A stretch of 64,000 nt of DNA from Bryobacter aggregatus MPL3 (GTDB taxonomy: Bacteria; Acidobacteriota; Terriglobia; Bryobacterales; Bryobacteraceae), in assembly GCF_000702445.1 (NCBI RefSeq), contig NZ_JNIF01000003.1, positions 930,001 to 994,000 of the forward strand. The letters are read 5' to 3'. The notes under the pieces were generated by a model, which was given only the letters and a program-made list of their open reading frames with translations, ran no database searches and was not told where the DNA came from. Positions 44,901-51,816 of this stretch are shown here, piece after piece. Within the stretch, counting starts at the first letter, position 1; each line of letters opens with the position of its first letter. The position numbers and the translations under genes were made by a program.

Positions 44901-45036
44901 TCACCGTCACCCGGGCGCCGGAGACAGCCCGCTGTTGCGTATCAACGACATTGCCACTCAGCGTTGCGGTATTAGCTTGGCCGAAAGCCAATGCGCTTAG
45001 TATTACGAATATCAAAAAACGTATCACGATACTCAT
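41971..45036 (-). CDS. Oar-like TonB-dependent outer-membrane protein
   Basis: About 1021 aa from ATG 45034-45036, which starts a good signal peptide (MSIVIRFLIFVILSALAFGQ); the frame to 45084 adds 16 polar residues before it. CarboxypepD_reg domain near 22-100 (TATLSGNVVDTQQRAVSG), plug with GGTLGGPIAKRTFFFASYEG, long barrel ending LKLQF. It is divergent from the SelA-like operon with a short shared promoter region. Same family as the 34378-37860 protein, but clearly a different member. Confidence 0.88.
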   Translation of the reverse strand: MSIVIRFLIFVILSALAFGQANTATLSGNVVDTQQRAVSGARVTVTEKSKSTQREIETDEAGAFVLTQLPASTYLLRIEHPGFGPVEYAAVVLHAGDQRSLRIALAPAQVGESVTVSSEAPLVSDSAVVATSVDRHFFENQPMNGRSFQSLIALAPGVTPAAANLVTPGQFSINGQRTNANYFTVDGVSANFATSASVTPYENGGGVPAFSALGSTNSLASVDAVQEFTIQTSTYAAEYGRQPGGQIAIVTRSGSSNFHGTLFEYFRNSVFDASNFFANAAGLPKPAIKLNDFGGTLGGPIAKRTFFFASYEGLRLRQPFVTVPLQVPSLTARAAATGPIRDILNAFPLPVNAPLASDPTTVPYQASFSNPSALNATSFRIDHQFNNRYSVFGRYNYAPSSNQERAKYCAASCVSDTSALTETTTLGLTAVFTPRLTNDLRLNFSRSRTVLSYFIDTFGGAVVPPASALYPGFTDGSKGYAYIQVDGVGDNTISDGLFVNNRQRQLNFVDTLSWTLGAHSLKFGFDARYLAPISDAGSYRRQFNPNSIQLLTQGLSSDASIVAPQYALAPRYTNLSAFAQDTWRLHPRLTLTAGLRWDVNPAPSEANGHLPYTVRDLKLLPLGDKFYNTDYKGFAPRLGISAQPFAQKRTVLRGGVGLFYDLGTSFLGNAFSTSLFPNSRSKTFSQIAYTDPAFAVQPAAVSLNPPYPRVFQYQPDYRLPYTVQYSLALEQPIGTANAISVSYVGSIGRRLGRVSSLRNPTPDFTRIDLVTNDGSSSYNSLQAQYRRRLSAGLQVLASYTFAKSLDTVSEESINNFQAPSSKLNPNGDRGPSSFDIRHAFNAALSYHVAAKHVLLRNFGIDGIVRSQSAQPINITTARDPFGLGFTTVSRPDLVVGQPLYLYSEALPGGKRLNPAAFDAATPVAQGRQGTLGRNVLRGFPVAQFDLSLRRTFQLTERTGLQVRADAFNLLNHANFSNPSGLLTNASFGRATSMLGTGLGGLNSLFQLGGPRSVQIALKLQF

Positions 45037-45129
45037 TCTACGCGGAAGCCTGTGCCCTGACCACCCTTCTCGAAAATTTTGCAAAATGTGACACTAAATA
45101 AGACGTTCACCGGCAAAGCAGGAGTAGTT

Positions 45130-46740
45130 ATGTTCAATTCATTGCGTAAAGTCGCCCGCAGATATTTCGGGCAGGAGTTGTTAGGACGGGTGGGGGCGAT
45201 GTCGTTGCCCACTCTGTTCGGGGCCTCAAGCGTTGCGATGGCGCAGAGTAACAGCGGGTTGCGCCTCGGAACGGACATCTATCGCTCGATTGGCATCACC
45301 CCCTTGATCAACTGCCGGGGCACCCTGACCATTGTCGGCGGGTCCTTGATGCTGCAGGAAGTCCGCGAAGCCTACGATGCCGCGTCGCGCCAATACGTCC
45401 ATATCGACGAGATGATGGACAGCATCGGCAAGCGGCTGGCGACTCTGACAGGCGCAGAGTATGGCATGGTGAGCTCGGGCTGCTCGGCAGCCATCGCCCA
45501 CGCCACCGCTGCTTGCGTCGCCGGCTCCAACCCGGACTTGCATGTCCGCATCCCGAATCTTGAAGGCTTCGCAAAAGACGAAGTCATCATCCCCAAGCGC
45601 TCGCGCAACGTGTACGATGCAGCGGTGCGTTCGATCGGCGTCCGCATCATTGAAGTGAGCACGCCCGAAGAGTTGGAAGCGGCCATCGGACCTCGTACGG
45701 CGATGATCTACATCTACGCAGGGCCGCAAGCCGAAGCAGAACCGCTGCCCTTCCCCACCGTCACCCGCATTGCCAATCAAAAGAAGGTTCCCGTGATGGT
45801 GGACGCAGCGGCAGAACTGCTCACGGTGCCGAATGTCCATCTCGAACGTGGCGCGACGCTCGTCGGCTATAGCGGTGGCAAGGTGCTGCGCGGCCCGCAG
45901 GCCTGCGGCATCCTGATTGGCCGTAAAGATCTGATCCAGGCGGCCTGGATGCACAGCGCGCCACATCATGGCTATGGCCGCTCGATGAAGATTGGCAAAG
46001 AAGAAGCAATGGCGATGCTGATGGCTGTCGAAATGTGGTTTAAGCGCGACCACAAGGCGGAGATGAGGCAGTATCTGAGTTGGCTTGATGACCTGTCCGC
46101 TCGCGTGAAGAAAGTAGACGGAGTCAACACCACCATCCGCGAGGCGAGCGGCCTCTCCAATCACACCCCGAACTTGTACATCCGCTGGGATGCGAACAAA
46201 CTCGGCATCACGGGTGAGGAATTGACCAAGATTCTCTACACGACGGAGCCGCGCGTCGCACTGGCTGGTGGCGGAGGCAATCGCAATGCCCCCTCCGGAG
46301 AGACAGGAATCCAGATCGCTGCGTTTATGATGCAGCCCGGCGACTCAAAGATTGTCGGCGATCGCGTCGCACAAATCCTCGGAGAGAAGCGCCCCACGCG
46401 CAGCGTTCCTGCCTTGGCTCCCCCAGTCACCAATCTCAGCGGCAAGTGGGAAGTCAAGATCCAATTCACCTGCGGCAGCACGACGCACTATCTGCATCTC
46501 AAACAGGATCAGAATCGCATTGAGGGGACTCACCAAGGTGACTTCGTTTCCCGCGATCTCATCGGCACGATCGATGGTAAACAAGTGCGCTTTGCCAGTT
46601 CCTACAATGAGTCGCATGGCGACAATCTCTCCTTCCGCTTCACCGGAAACGCCGACGGAGACAGCATGTCTGGCGATCTCGACATGGGCGAATACATGAA
46701 TGCGAAATGGACGGCGACGCGCTACGCGTTTCGAGGCTAG
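45130..46740 (+). CDS. Exported SelA-like PLP-dependent protein with C-terminal beta domain
   Basis: About 536 aa from ATG 45130 (AGGAG 8 bases upstream). Residues 1-38 form a signal with an Arg-Arg pair (KVARRYFGQ) and end MSLPTLFGASSVAMAQ, so the protein seems exported, possibly by Tat. Residues about 45-420 are a selenocysteine-synthase/cystathionine-lyase-type PLP fold; the Schiff-base Lys is in YSGGKVLRGPQACG and the Asp of the PLP ring is in PVMVDAAAELL. Family members outside Sec synthesis act as lyases or isomerases on sugar acids. A 110-residue beta-rich domain (LSGKWEVKIQ to WTATRYAF) follows. It heads an operon with PQQ and GMC dehydrogenases; the next ATG is directly adjacent to its stop. 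Confidence 0.78.
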   Translation: MFNSLRKVARRYFGQELLGRVGAMSLPTLFGASSVAMAQSNSGLRLGTDIYRSIGITPLINCRGTLTIVGGSLMLQEVREAYDAASRQYVHIDEMMDSIGKRLATLTGAEYGMVSSGCSAAIAHATAACVAGSNPDLHVRIPNLEGFAKDEVIIPKRSRNVYDAAVRSIGVRIIEVSTPEELEAAIGPRTAMIYIYAGPQAEAEPLPFPTVTRIANQKKVPVMVDAAAELLTVPNVHLERGATLVGYSGGKVLRGPQACGILIGRKDLIQAAWMHSAPHHGYGRSMKIGKEEAMAMLMAVEMWFKRDHKAEMRQYLSWLDDLSARVKKVDGVNTTIREASGLSNHTPNLYIRWDANKLGITGEELTKILYTTEPRVALAGGGGNRNAPSGETGIQIAAFMMQPGDSKIVGDRVAQILGEKRPTRSVPALAPPVTNLSGKWEVKIQFTCGSTTHYLHLKQDQNRIEGTHQGDFVSRDLIGTIDGKQVRFASSYNESHGDNLSFRFTGNADGDSMSGDLDMGEYMNAKWTATRYAFRG

Positions 46741-48690
46741 ATGAAGCGCTTTGCCCTCTTGCTACTGCCTCTGGCATGTCTGGCCCAAACGCCCTCTGGA
46801 AAACGTCTCTTTGAAGCCCGCTGTGCGATGTGCCATGGCGCGGACGCCGCAGGCGGCGAACGAGGCCCAAGCCTGATAGCCCACCCCGTGTCGCGCGAGA
46901 TCATTCGCAACGGCAAGCCCGCCAGCGGCATGCCCGCCTTTGCGTTTTCAGACGACGAGATGAACGCCGTGGTGGGCTATATCGAATCGAGAGCTCCCCG
47001 CCAGCAGAAGGCGGTCGAGAAGACGGTCACCGTTGGGGGCCGCAGCATCGAAGGCCTGGTGCAAAACGAGAGCAACTTCGATCAGCAGTTGCTCGGCCGC
47101 GACGGGCGTCTCTATCTGATCGATCGCGCCGCGTCTCGCATCGAAAGCCCGGAGCCGCTGAGCTTCGCCTCCATCGCCCAGCCGCAAGAAGGCGAATGGC
47201 CCACCTACAACGGCAATCTGAACGGCAACCGGCACAGCAGCCTGCGCGAGATCCACCGTGGCAATGTCAGCAAGCTTGCGCCGCGCTGGATCTTCACCCT
47301 CCCGAACGCAAAGCGCCTCGAAGGCACGCCGCTTGTCGCAAACGGCGTGATGTACATGAGTGCGGCGAATGAAGTGTTTGCGCTTGATGCCCGTAGTGGG
47401 CGGCAGATCTGGCACTTCCAGATGCCGCTCACCAAGGGCGTCATCGGCGATGCGGCCAGCGCCATCAATCGTGGTGTCGCGCTGCTGGGAGACCGCGTCT
47501 TTTTGGTGACCGATCATGCCCATCTGCTCGCGCTCGACCGGCTGAGCGGCAAACTGATCTGGGACACGAAGATGGCCGACTTCAAGGAGCACTACGGCAC
47601 TACCTCGGCGCCGTTGATTGTGAAAGATCTGGTGATCACCGGCAGTTCTGGCGGCGATGAGGGCGCACGCGGTTTTATCGCCGCCTATCGCGCCTCGACA
47701 GGCGAGGAAGTCTGGAGGCATTGGACGATGCCTGCGCCGGGCGACCCCGAAGCGGCCACATGGAAAGGCCGCGCGATCGAGCATGGCTGTGGCGCTCCTT
47801 GGCTCACTGGGTCCTACGATCCGCAACTCTCCCTGTTGTATTGGACCACCGGCAATCCCTGCCCCGACTATAACGGCGACGAGCGGATTGGCGACAACCT
47901 CTATACCAGCTCTGTGCTGGCGCTCGAACCAGAAACCGGCAAGCGCCGCTGGTACTTCCAGTTCACCCCGCACGATCTGCACGATTGGGACGCCGCACAA
48001 CCGGTGTTGCTGGTGGATGCCCCCTTCCAAGGCAAGCCGAGAAAACTTTTGTTGCAGGCCAACCGCAACGGCTTCTTCTATGTGCTGGACCGGGTAAGCG
48101 GCGAATTTCTGCTCGGCGAAAAGTACGTCAAGAAGATGGATTGGGCGAGTGGACTCACCCAAACAGGCCGGCCGATCCTGGTGCCGGGCAAAGAGCCAAG
48201 CGAAGCAGGCACGCAGGCCTGTCCTGCCGTCGAAGGCGCGTCCAATTGGATGTCCAGCAGCTACAGCGCGGCCACTGGCCTCTTCTATGTGATGACGCTC
48301 GAGCGTTGCAGCATCTATCTGAAGTCGGCGGCGTGGTGGGAGCCCGGAAAGAGTTTCTACGGAGGCGGCACCAACCGCGTGCCGGGTGAGAATGGCGAAA
48401 AAATCCTGCGCGCGATCCACGTCGCAACCGGCAAGATCGCCTGGGAATACCCGCAGATTGGCAGCGCGAATTCCTGGGGCGGTGTGCTGTCTACCGACGG
48501 CGGGCTGGTCTTCTTTGGCGAGGATAGCGGCGCCTTTGCCGCCGTCGACGCCAAGACCGGAGCACCGCTCTGGCACTTCCAAACCAGCCAGTTGTGGAAG
48601 GCTTCTCCAATGAGCTATCGCGCCGGCGGCAGGCAGTTCATTGCCATTGCCGCGGGTGGCGCCATTCTTGCCTTTGGCCTCCCAGAGTAG
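46741..48690 (+). CDS. Cytochrome c / PQQ-dependent dehydrogenase
   Basis: A 649-aa periplasmic quinoprotein. A signal peptide (residues 1-15, ending CLAQ) is followed by a cytochrome c domain (CAMCH heme site, residues 29-33; likely Met ligand in GKPASGMPAF). Residues about 150-645 form the PQQ beta-propeller (GEWPTYNGNLNGNRHSSL, tryptophan-docking repeats such as TGEEVWRHW). It oxidises alcohols or sugars outside the cytoplasmic membrane, passing electrons to the fused heme and on to the respiratory chain. The N-terminal placement of the heme domain is typical of this subfamily. Follows the PLP gene with no gap. Confidence 0.88.
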   Translation: MKRFALLLLPLACLAQTPSGKRLFEARCAMCHGADAAGGERGPSLIAHPVSREIIRNGKPASGMPAFAFSDDEMNAVVGYIESRAPRQQKAVEKTVTVGGRSIEGLVQNESNFDQQLLGRDGRLYLIDRAASRIESPEPLSFASIAQPQEGEWPTYNGNLNGNRHSSLREIHRGNVSKLAPRWIFTLPNAKRLEGTPLVANGVMYMSAANEVFALDARSGRQIWHFQMPLTKGVIGDAASAINRGVALLGDRVFLVTDHAHLLALDRLSGKLIWDTKMADFKEHYGTTSAPLIVKDLVITGSSGGDEGARGFIAAYRASTGEEVWRHWTMPAPGDPEAATWKGRAIEHGCGAPWLTGSYDPQLSLLYWTTGNPCPDYNGDERIGDNLYTSSVLALEPETGKRRWYFQFTPHDLHDWDAAQPVLLVDAPFQGKPRKLLLQANRNGFFYVLDRVSGEFLLGEKYVKKMDWASGLTQTGRPILVPGKEPSEAGTQACPAVEGASNWMSSSYSAATGLFYVMTLERCSIYLKSAAWWEPGKSFYGGGTNRVPGENGEKILRAIHVATGKIAWEYPQIGSANSWGGVLSTDGGLVFFGEDSGAFAAVDAKTGAPLWHFQTSQLWKASPMSYRAGGRQFIAIAAGGAILAFGLPE

Positions 48691-48724
48691 GGGCGTATAA
48701 ACTGTTACAAGCAGCTAGAATTTC

Positions 48725-50440
48725 ATGCCCCAAAATCCACGCAATCAAGACACGTATGATGCCGTAGTTGTCGGCTCCGGCGCGGGTGGCGGCACAGCCG
48801 TTCAGGTATTGATCGAGAAGGGCCTGAAAGTGGCCCTGCTCGAAGCAGGCCCGATGCTGGACCCGCGCACCGAGTTCAAAGAACACAAATGGCCCTCTGA
48901 CTACGACCATCGTGGCGCGGAAGAAGGCGGCGCCCAGTATTTTGGCAAAGGAAAGCCCTTTGGCTTCTTTTCGACCACCAGTGGCGGTTGGCAGCTCGAA
49001 GGCGAGCCCTACACCGTCGGCGAAGGCAGCCAGTTCCAGTGGTTCCGCTCCCGGATTCTCGGTGGACGCACCAACCACTACGGCCGCATGTCCTTCCGCT
49101 TTGCCGAATATGACTTCAAGCCGCACGACAAGGACGGTCTGGGTACCAACTGGCCCATCAGCTACCAGGACATCGCACCCTATTACGACAAGGCCGAAGA
49201 GTTCATCGGCGTCTGCGGCACCCAAGAGAATGTAGCGTCCTGCCCCGATGGCAAGTTCCACACCGCGCCGCCGCCGAAGGTGCACGAAGCGCTGATCAAG
49301 AAGGCTTGCGACAAGCTCGGCATCATCTGCATTGCGAATCGCCGGGCGATCATCACCAAGGCCTTGAATGGCCGCGCGCCTTGCCACTATTGCGGCCAGT
49401 GCGGCCGCGGTTGCCAGACCGCATCGGCTTACTCCTCGGCGCAGGTACAGGTGTTCCCGGCCATGAAGTCCGGCCGGCTGAAGATCTTTGACCTCGCGAT
49501 GGTGCGCGAGGTGTTGATGGACGGCAACGGCAAGGCCACCGGCATCCTGTTCATCGACAAGAAGACACGCACAGAGCAGATTATCCGTGCGAAAACCGTG
49601 ATTCTGGCCGCCAGCGCCTGTGAATCGACGCGCATCCTGTTGAACTCAAAGACCAAGGAATTCCCCAACGGCATCGGCAATGGTTCGGGCCTGCTTGGAC
49701 GCTTCCTGATGGACACGGTGGGCTTTGGATTGTCCGGTTATGTTCCGGCCATGGAAGGCATGCCGCACTATGACACCGACGGTTACGGCGGGGCGCACTT
49801 GTTCATGCCCTGGTGGCTATGGGATCAGCACAAGAAGCTCGATTTCCCGCGCGGCTATCACATCGAAATTGGCGGCGGCTATGGCATGCCCGGTGTCGGC
49901 TCCTATCATGGAGCGGCCCGGCGCTATGGCTATGGCGCGGACATGAAGAAGCAGATTCGCGACGGCTACGGGGCGGCGATTGCCTTTGCCGGCCGTGGCG
50001 AAATGATCCCGAACGATCATTCCTACTGCGAGATCGATCCCAATGTGGTCGATCGCTGGGGCATCCCCGTGTTGAAGTTCCATTTCAAGTGGAGCGACCA
50101 CGAATGGCGGCAAGCCCGGCACATGGAAAAGACCTTTGCCGACATCATCACGACGATGGGCGGCCGCGTCTCTGGCCTGAGCGCCGCACAGCGCGAAGCC
50201 GACGGCATCTCGGTTCCCGGCACGATCATCCACGAGGTGGGTGGCGCGCGCATGGGCACCTCAGCAAAGAATTCCGTGCTGAATGGCTATTGCCAATCGC
50301 ATGAAGTGAAAAATCTATTCGTCATGGATGGGGCGAGCTTCGTCTCCAATCCGGACAAGAATCCCACTCTCACCATCAACGCTCTCGCCTGGCGCGCTTG
50401 CGACTACATGGCCGAAGAATTGAGGAAGGGCAATGTCTAA
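48725..50440 (+). CDS. GMC-family oxidoreductase (FAD-dependent sugar dehydrogenase type)
   Basis: A 571-aa flavoprotein. FAD Rossmann motif at residues about 10-30 (DAVVVGSGAGGGTAVQVL) and the matching ALLEAGP. GMC signature near GGRTNHYGRM; the C-terminal active-site His lies in IHEVGGARMG (about residue 500), with the second His/Asn in NPDKNPTLTINALA. A Cys cluster (CHYCGQCGRGCQ, about 220-231) is likely to bind an iron-sulfur or structural metal. With the small Tat-dependent subunit encoded next it forms a gluconate/fructose/glucose-3-dehydrogenase type complex; having no signal of its own, it would be co-exported with that subunit. Confidence 0.9.
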   Translation: MPQNPRNQDTYDAVVVGSGAGGGTAVQVLIEKGLKVALLEAGPMLDPRTEFKEHKWPSDYDHRGAEEGGAQYFGKGKPFGFFSTTSGGWQLEGEPYTVGEGSQFQWFRSRILGGRTNHYGRMSFRFAEYDFKPHDKDGLGTNWPISYQDIAPYYDKAEEFIGVCGTQENVASCPDGKFHTAPPPKVHEALIKKACDKLGIICIANRRAIITKALNGRAPCHYCGQCGRGCQTASAYSSAQVQVFPAMKSGRLKIFDLAMVREVLMDGNGKATGILFIDKKTRTEQIIRAKTVILAASACESTRILLNSKTKEFPNGIGNGSGLLGRFLMDTVGFGLSGYVPAMEGMPHYDTDGYGGAHLFMPWWLWDQHKKLDFPRGYHIEIGGGYGMPGVGSYHGAARRYGYGADMKKQIRDGYGAAIAFAGRGEMIPNDHSYCEIDPNVVDRWGIPVLKFHFKWSDHEWRQARHMEKTFADIITTMGGRVSGLSAAQREADGISVPGTIIHEVGGARMGTSAKNSVLNGYCQSHEVKNLFVMDGASFVSNPDKNPTLTINALAWRACDYMAEELRKGNV

Positions 50441-51125
50441 CTTCGTTTCCGTCGAAACATTTGACCGCCGCGCGCTGATTCGCGGCTTAGCCATCGCGCT
50501 GACAGCCGTGGGCTCGATGGATCTCGATGCCGCACAGCAAGTTCATACCGAGACCGCAGCCGAGAAGGCGCGCGGCAACTACAAGGTGAAAGCCTTTGAG
50601 CCGAACGAGTTCAAGACGCTCGAGCGCTTGGCCGAGTTGATCGTGCCCAAGGACGAGAAATCGGGCAGTGCGCGCGATGCCGGCGCGCCCGAGTTCATCG
50701 ATACGCTTTCGAGCCAGAACGAGAAGCTGGCCGACATCTTCCACGGTGGGCTTGCCTGGCTCGATTCTGAGATGCGCAAGCGCTACCAGACGACTTTCGT
50801 CGGCGCAAAGCCCGCGCAACAGACGGAGATGCTCGACGTCCTGGTGGCTGCCGAACGCGCAGAAGCCGCCCGGCGCGGCGAAGAACTGGTCTACCAGAAG
50901 TCCTCGCTGTACAAGGATTTCAGTGGCTACACCGTCCAACGGGCCAATGAACTGGGCCCCGGAATCGTGTTCTTCGACTGGGTGCGCAAGATGACCGTCG
51001 ATGCGTTCTACACCAGCCCGATCGGCGTCAAGGACCTGAACTATCTGGGCAACCGTGCCTACAGCAAGTACACCGTGCCGCAGGAATCCATGGACTACGC
51101 CATGAAGCGAAGCCCGTTTGCCTGA
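50433..51125 (+). CDS. Gluconate 2-dehydrogenase subunit 3-family protein
   Basis: A 230-aa small subunit with an N-terminal Tat-like signal (TFDRRALIRGLAIALTAVG). The mature part has the family motif ERLAELIVPKDEKSGSARDAG followed by FIDTL. It escorts and stabilises the GMC catalytic subunit during export. It overlaps that gene by 8 bases. No cytochrome subunit is seen directly downstream; the upstream cytochrome-PQQ enzyme or another heme protein may take the electrons. Confidence 0.9.
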   Translation: MSNFVSVETFDRRALIRGLAIALTAVGSMDLDAAQQVHTETAAEKARGNYKVKAFEPNEFKTLERLAELIVPKDEKSGSARDAGAPEFIDTLSSQNEKLADIFHGGLAWLDSEMRKRYQTTFVGAKPAQQTEMLDVLVAAERAEAARRGEELVYQKSSLYKDFSGYTVQRANELGPGIVFFDWVRKMTVDAFYTSPIGVKDLNYLGNRAYSKYTVPQESMDYAMKRSPFA

Positions 51126-51129
51126 GCCG

Positions 51130-51816
51130 ATGGTGAATTTAGACGCAGAAAAGCTCGTCGCCGCGCGACGAGCAGTTGAATTTGTCGAGGACGGCCAGGT
51201 GGTCGGCCTCGGCACAGGCAGTACAGCCGCTCATGCGATTCGCGAAATCGGAAGGCGAGTGCGGGAGGGGCTGCAGATTGTCGCAATCCCCACCTCGCTC
51301 GCCACCGAAGCACTCGCGCGCAGCCTGGGCATCCCACTCACCAACTTTGACGAACACCAGAAGATCGACATCGCCATTGACGGCGCCGACGAGATCGATT
51401 CGAATCTGGTAGCGATCAAGGGCGGCGGCGGCGCCTTCCTGCGCGAGAAGATTGTCGCCCAAGCGGCCACGCGGATGATCTGCATCATCGATTCGAGCAA
51501 GCTGGTGCCGCAGATTGGCGCCGCCAAGCTGCCCATTGAAGTGCTGCCCTTTGCCGCGGGCTTTGTCCAAGCCGCAGTCGCTGCAATGGGTGCGCAAGTG
51601 AGCCTGCGCCGCAAGGCCGATGGCAGCTTGTTTGCCACCGACCAGGGCAATGCCGTGCTCGACGCCCGCTTCGGTTTGCTCTCCAACCCCGAGGCGCTGG
51701 CCAGGAAGCTGACTTCGATTCCTGGCCTCTTAGCGCACGGTCTCTTTCTCTCTGAGATCGATGAGCTGATCACCGGCCGCGGCGATCAGGCCGAGTGTTT
51801 GCGGCGCTCAGCGTAG
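51130..51816 (+). CDS. rpiA: Ribose-5-phosphate isomerase A
   Basis: A 228-aa cytoplasmic enzyme of the non-oxidative pentose phosphate pathway, converting ribose-5-phosphate and ribulose-5-phosphate. The RpiA motifs are complete: GLGTGSTAAHAI (phosphate loop), AIDGADEID, and IKGGGGAFLREKIV with the catalytic Asp, Glu and Lys. Length fits the family. I chose ATG 51130 over a TTG at 51118 inside the previous gene. It is the last gene of the sugar oxidation operon. Confidence 0.95.
   Translation: MVNLDAEKLVAARRAVEFVEDGQVVGLGTGSTAAHAIREIGRRVREGLQIVAIPTSLATEALARSLGIPLTNFDEHQKIDIAIDGADEIDSNLVAIKGGGGAFLREKIVAQAATRMICIIDSSKLVPQIGAAKLPIEVLPFAAGFVQAAVAAMGAQVSLRRKADGSLFATDQGNAVLDARFGLLSNPEALARKLTSIPGLLAHGLFLSEIDELITGRGDQAECLRRSA

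Noticed and set aside
45130-46740. True selenocysteine synthase (SelA)
   Set aside because: It is exported, has an extra C-terminal domain and sits in a sugar oxidation operon; no selB/selC or in-frame UGA gene is seen.
46948-48582. 544-codon minus-strand frame
   Set aside because: Antisense to the PQQ dehydrogenase, which has clear motifs.
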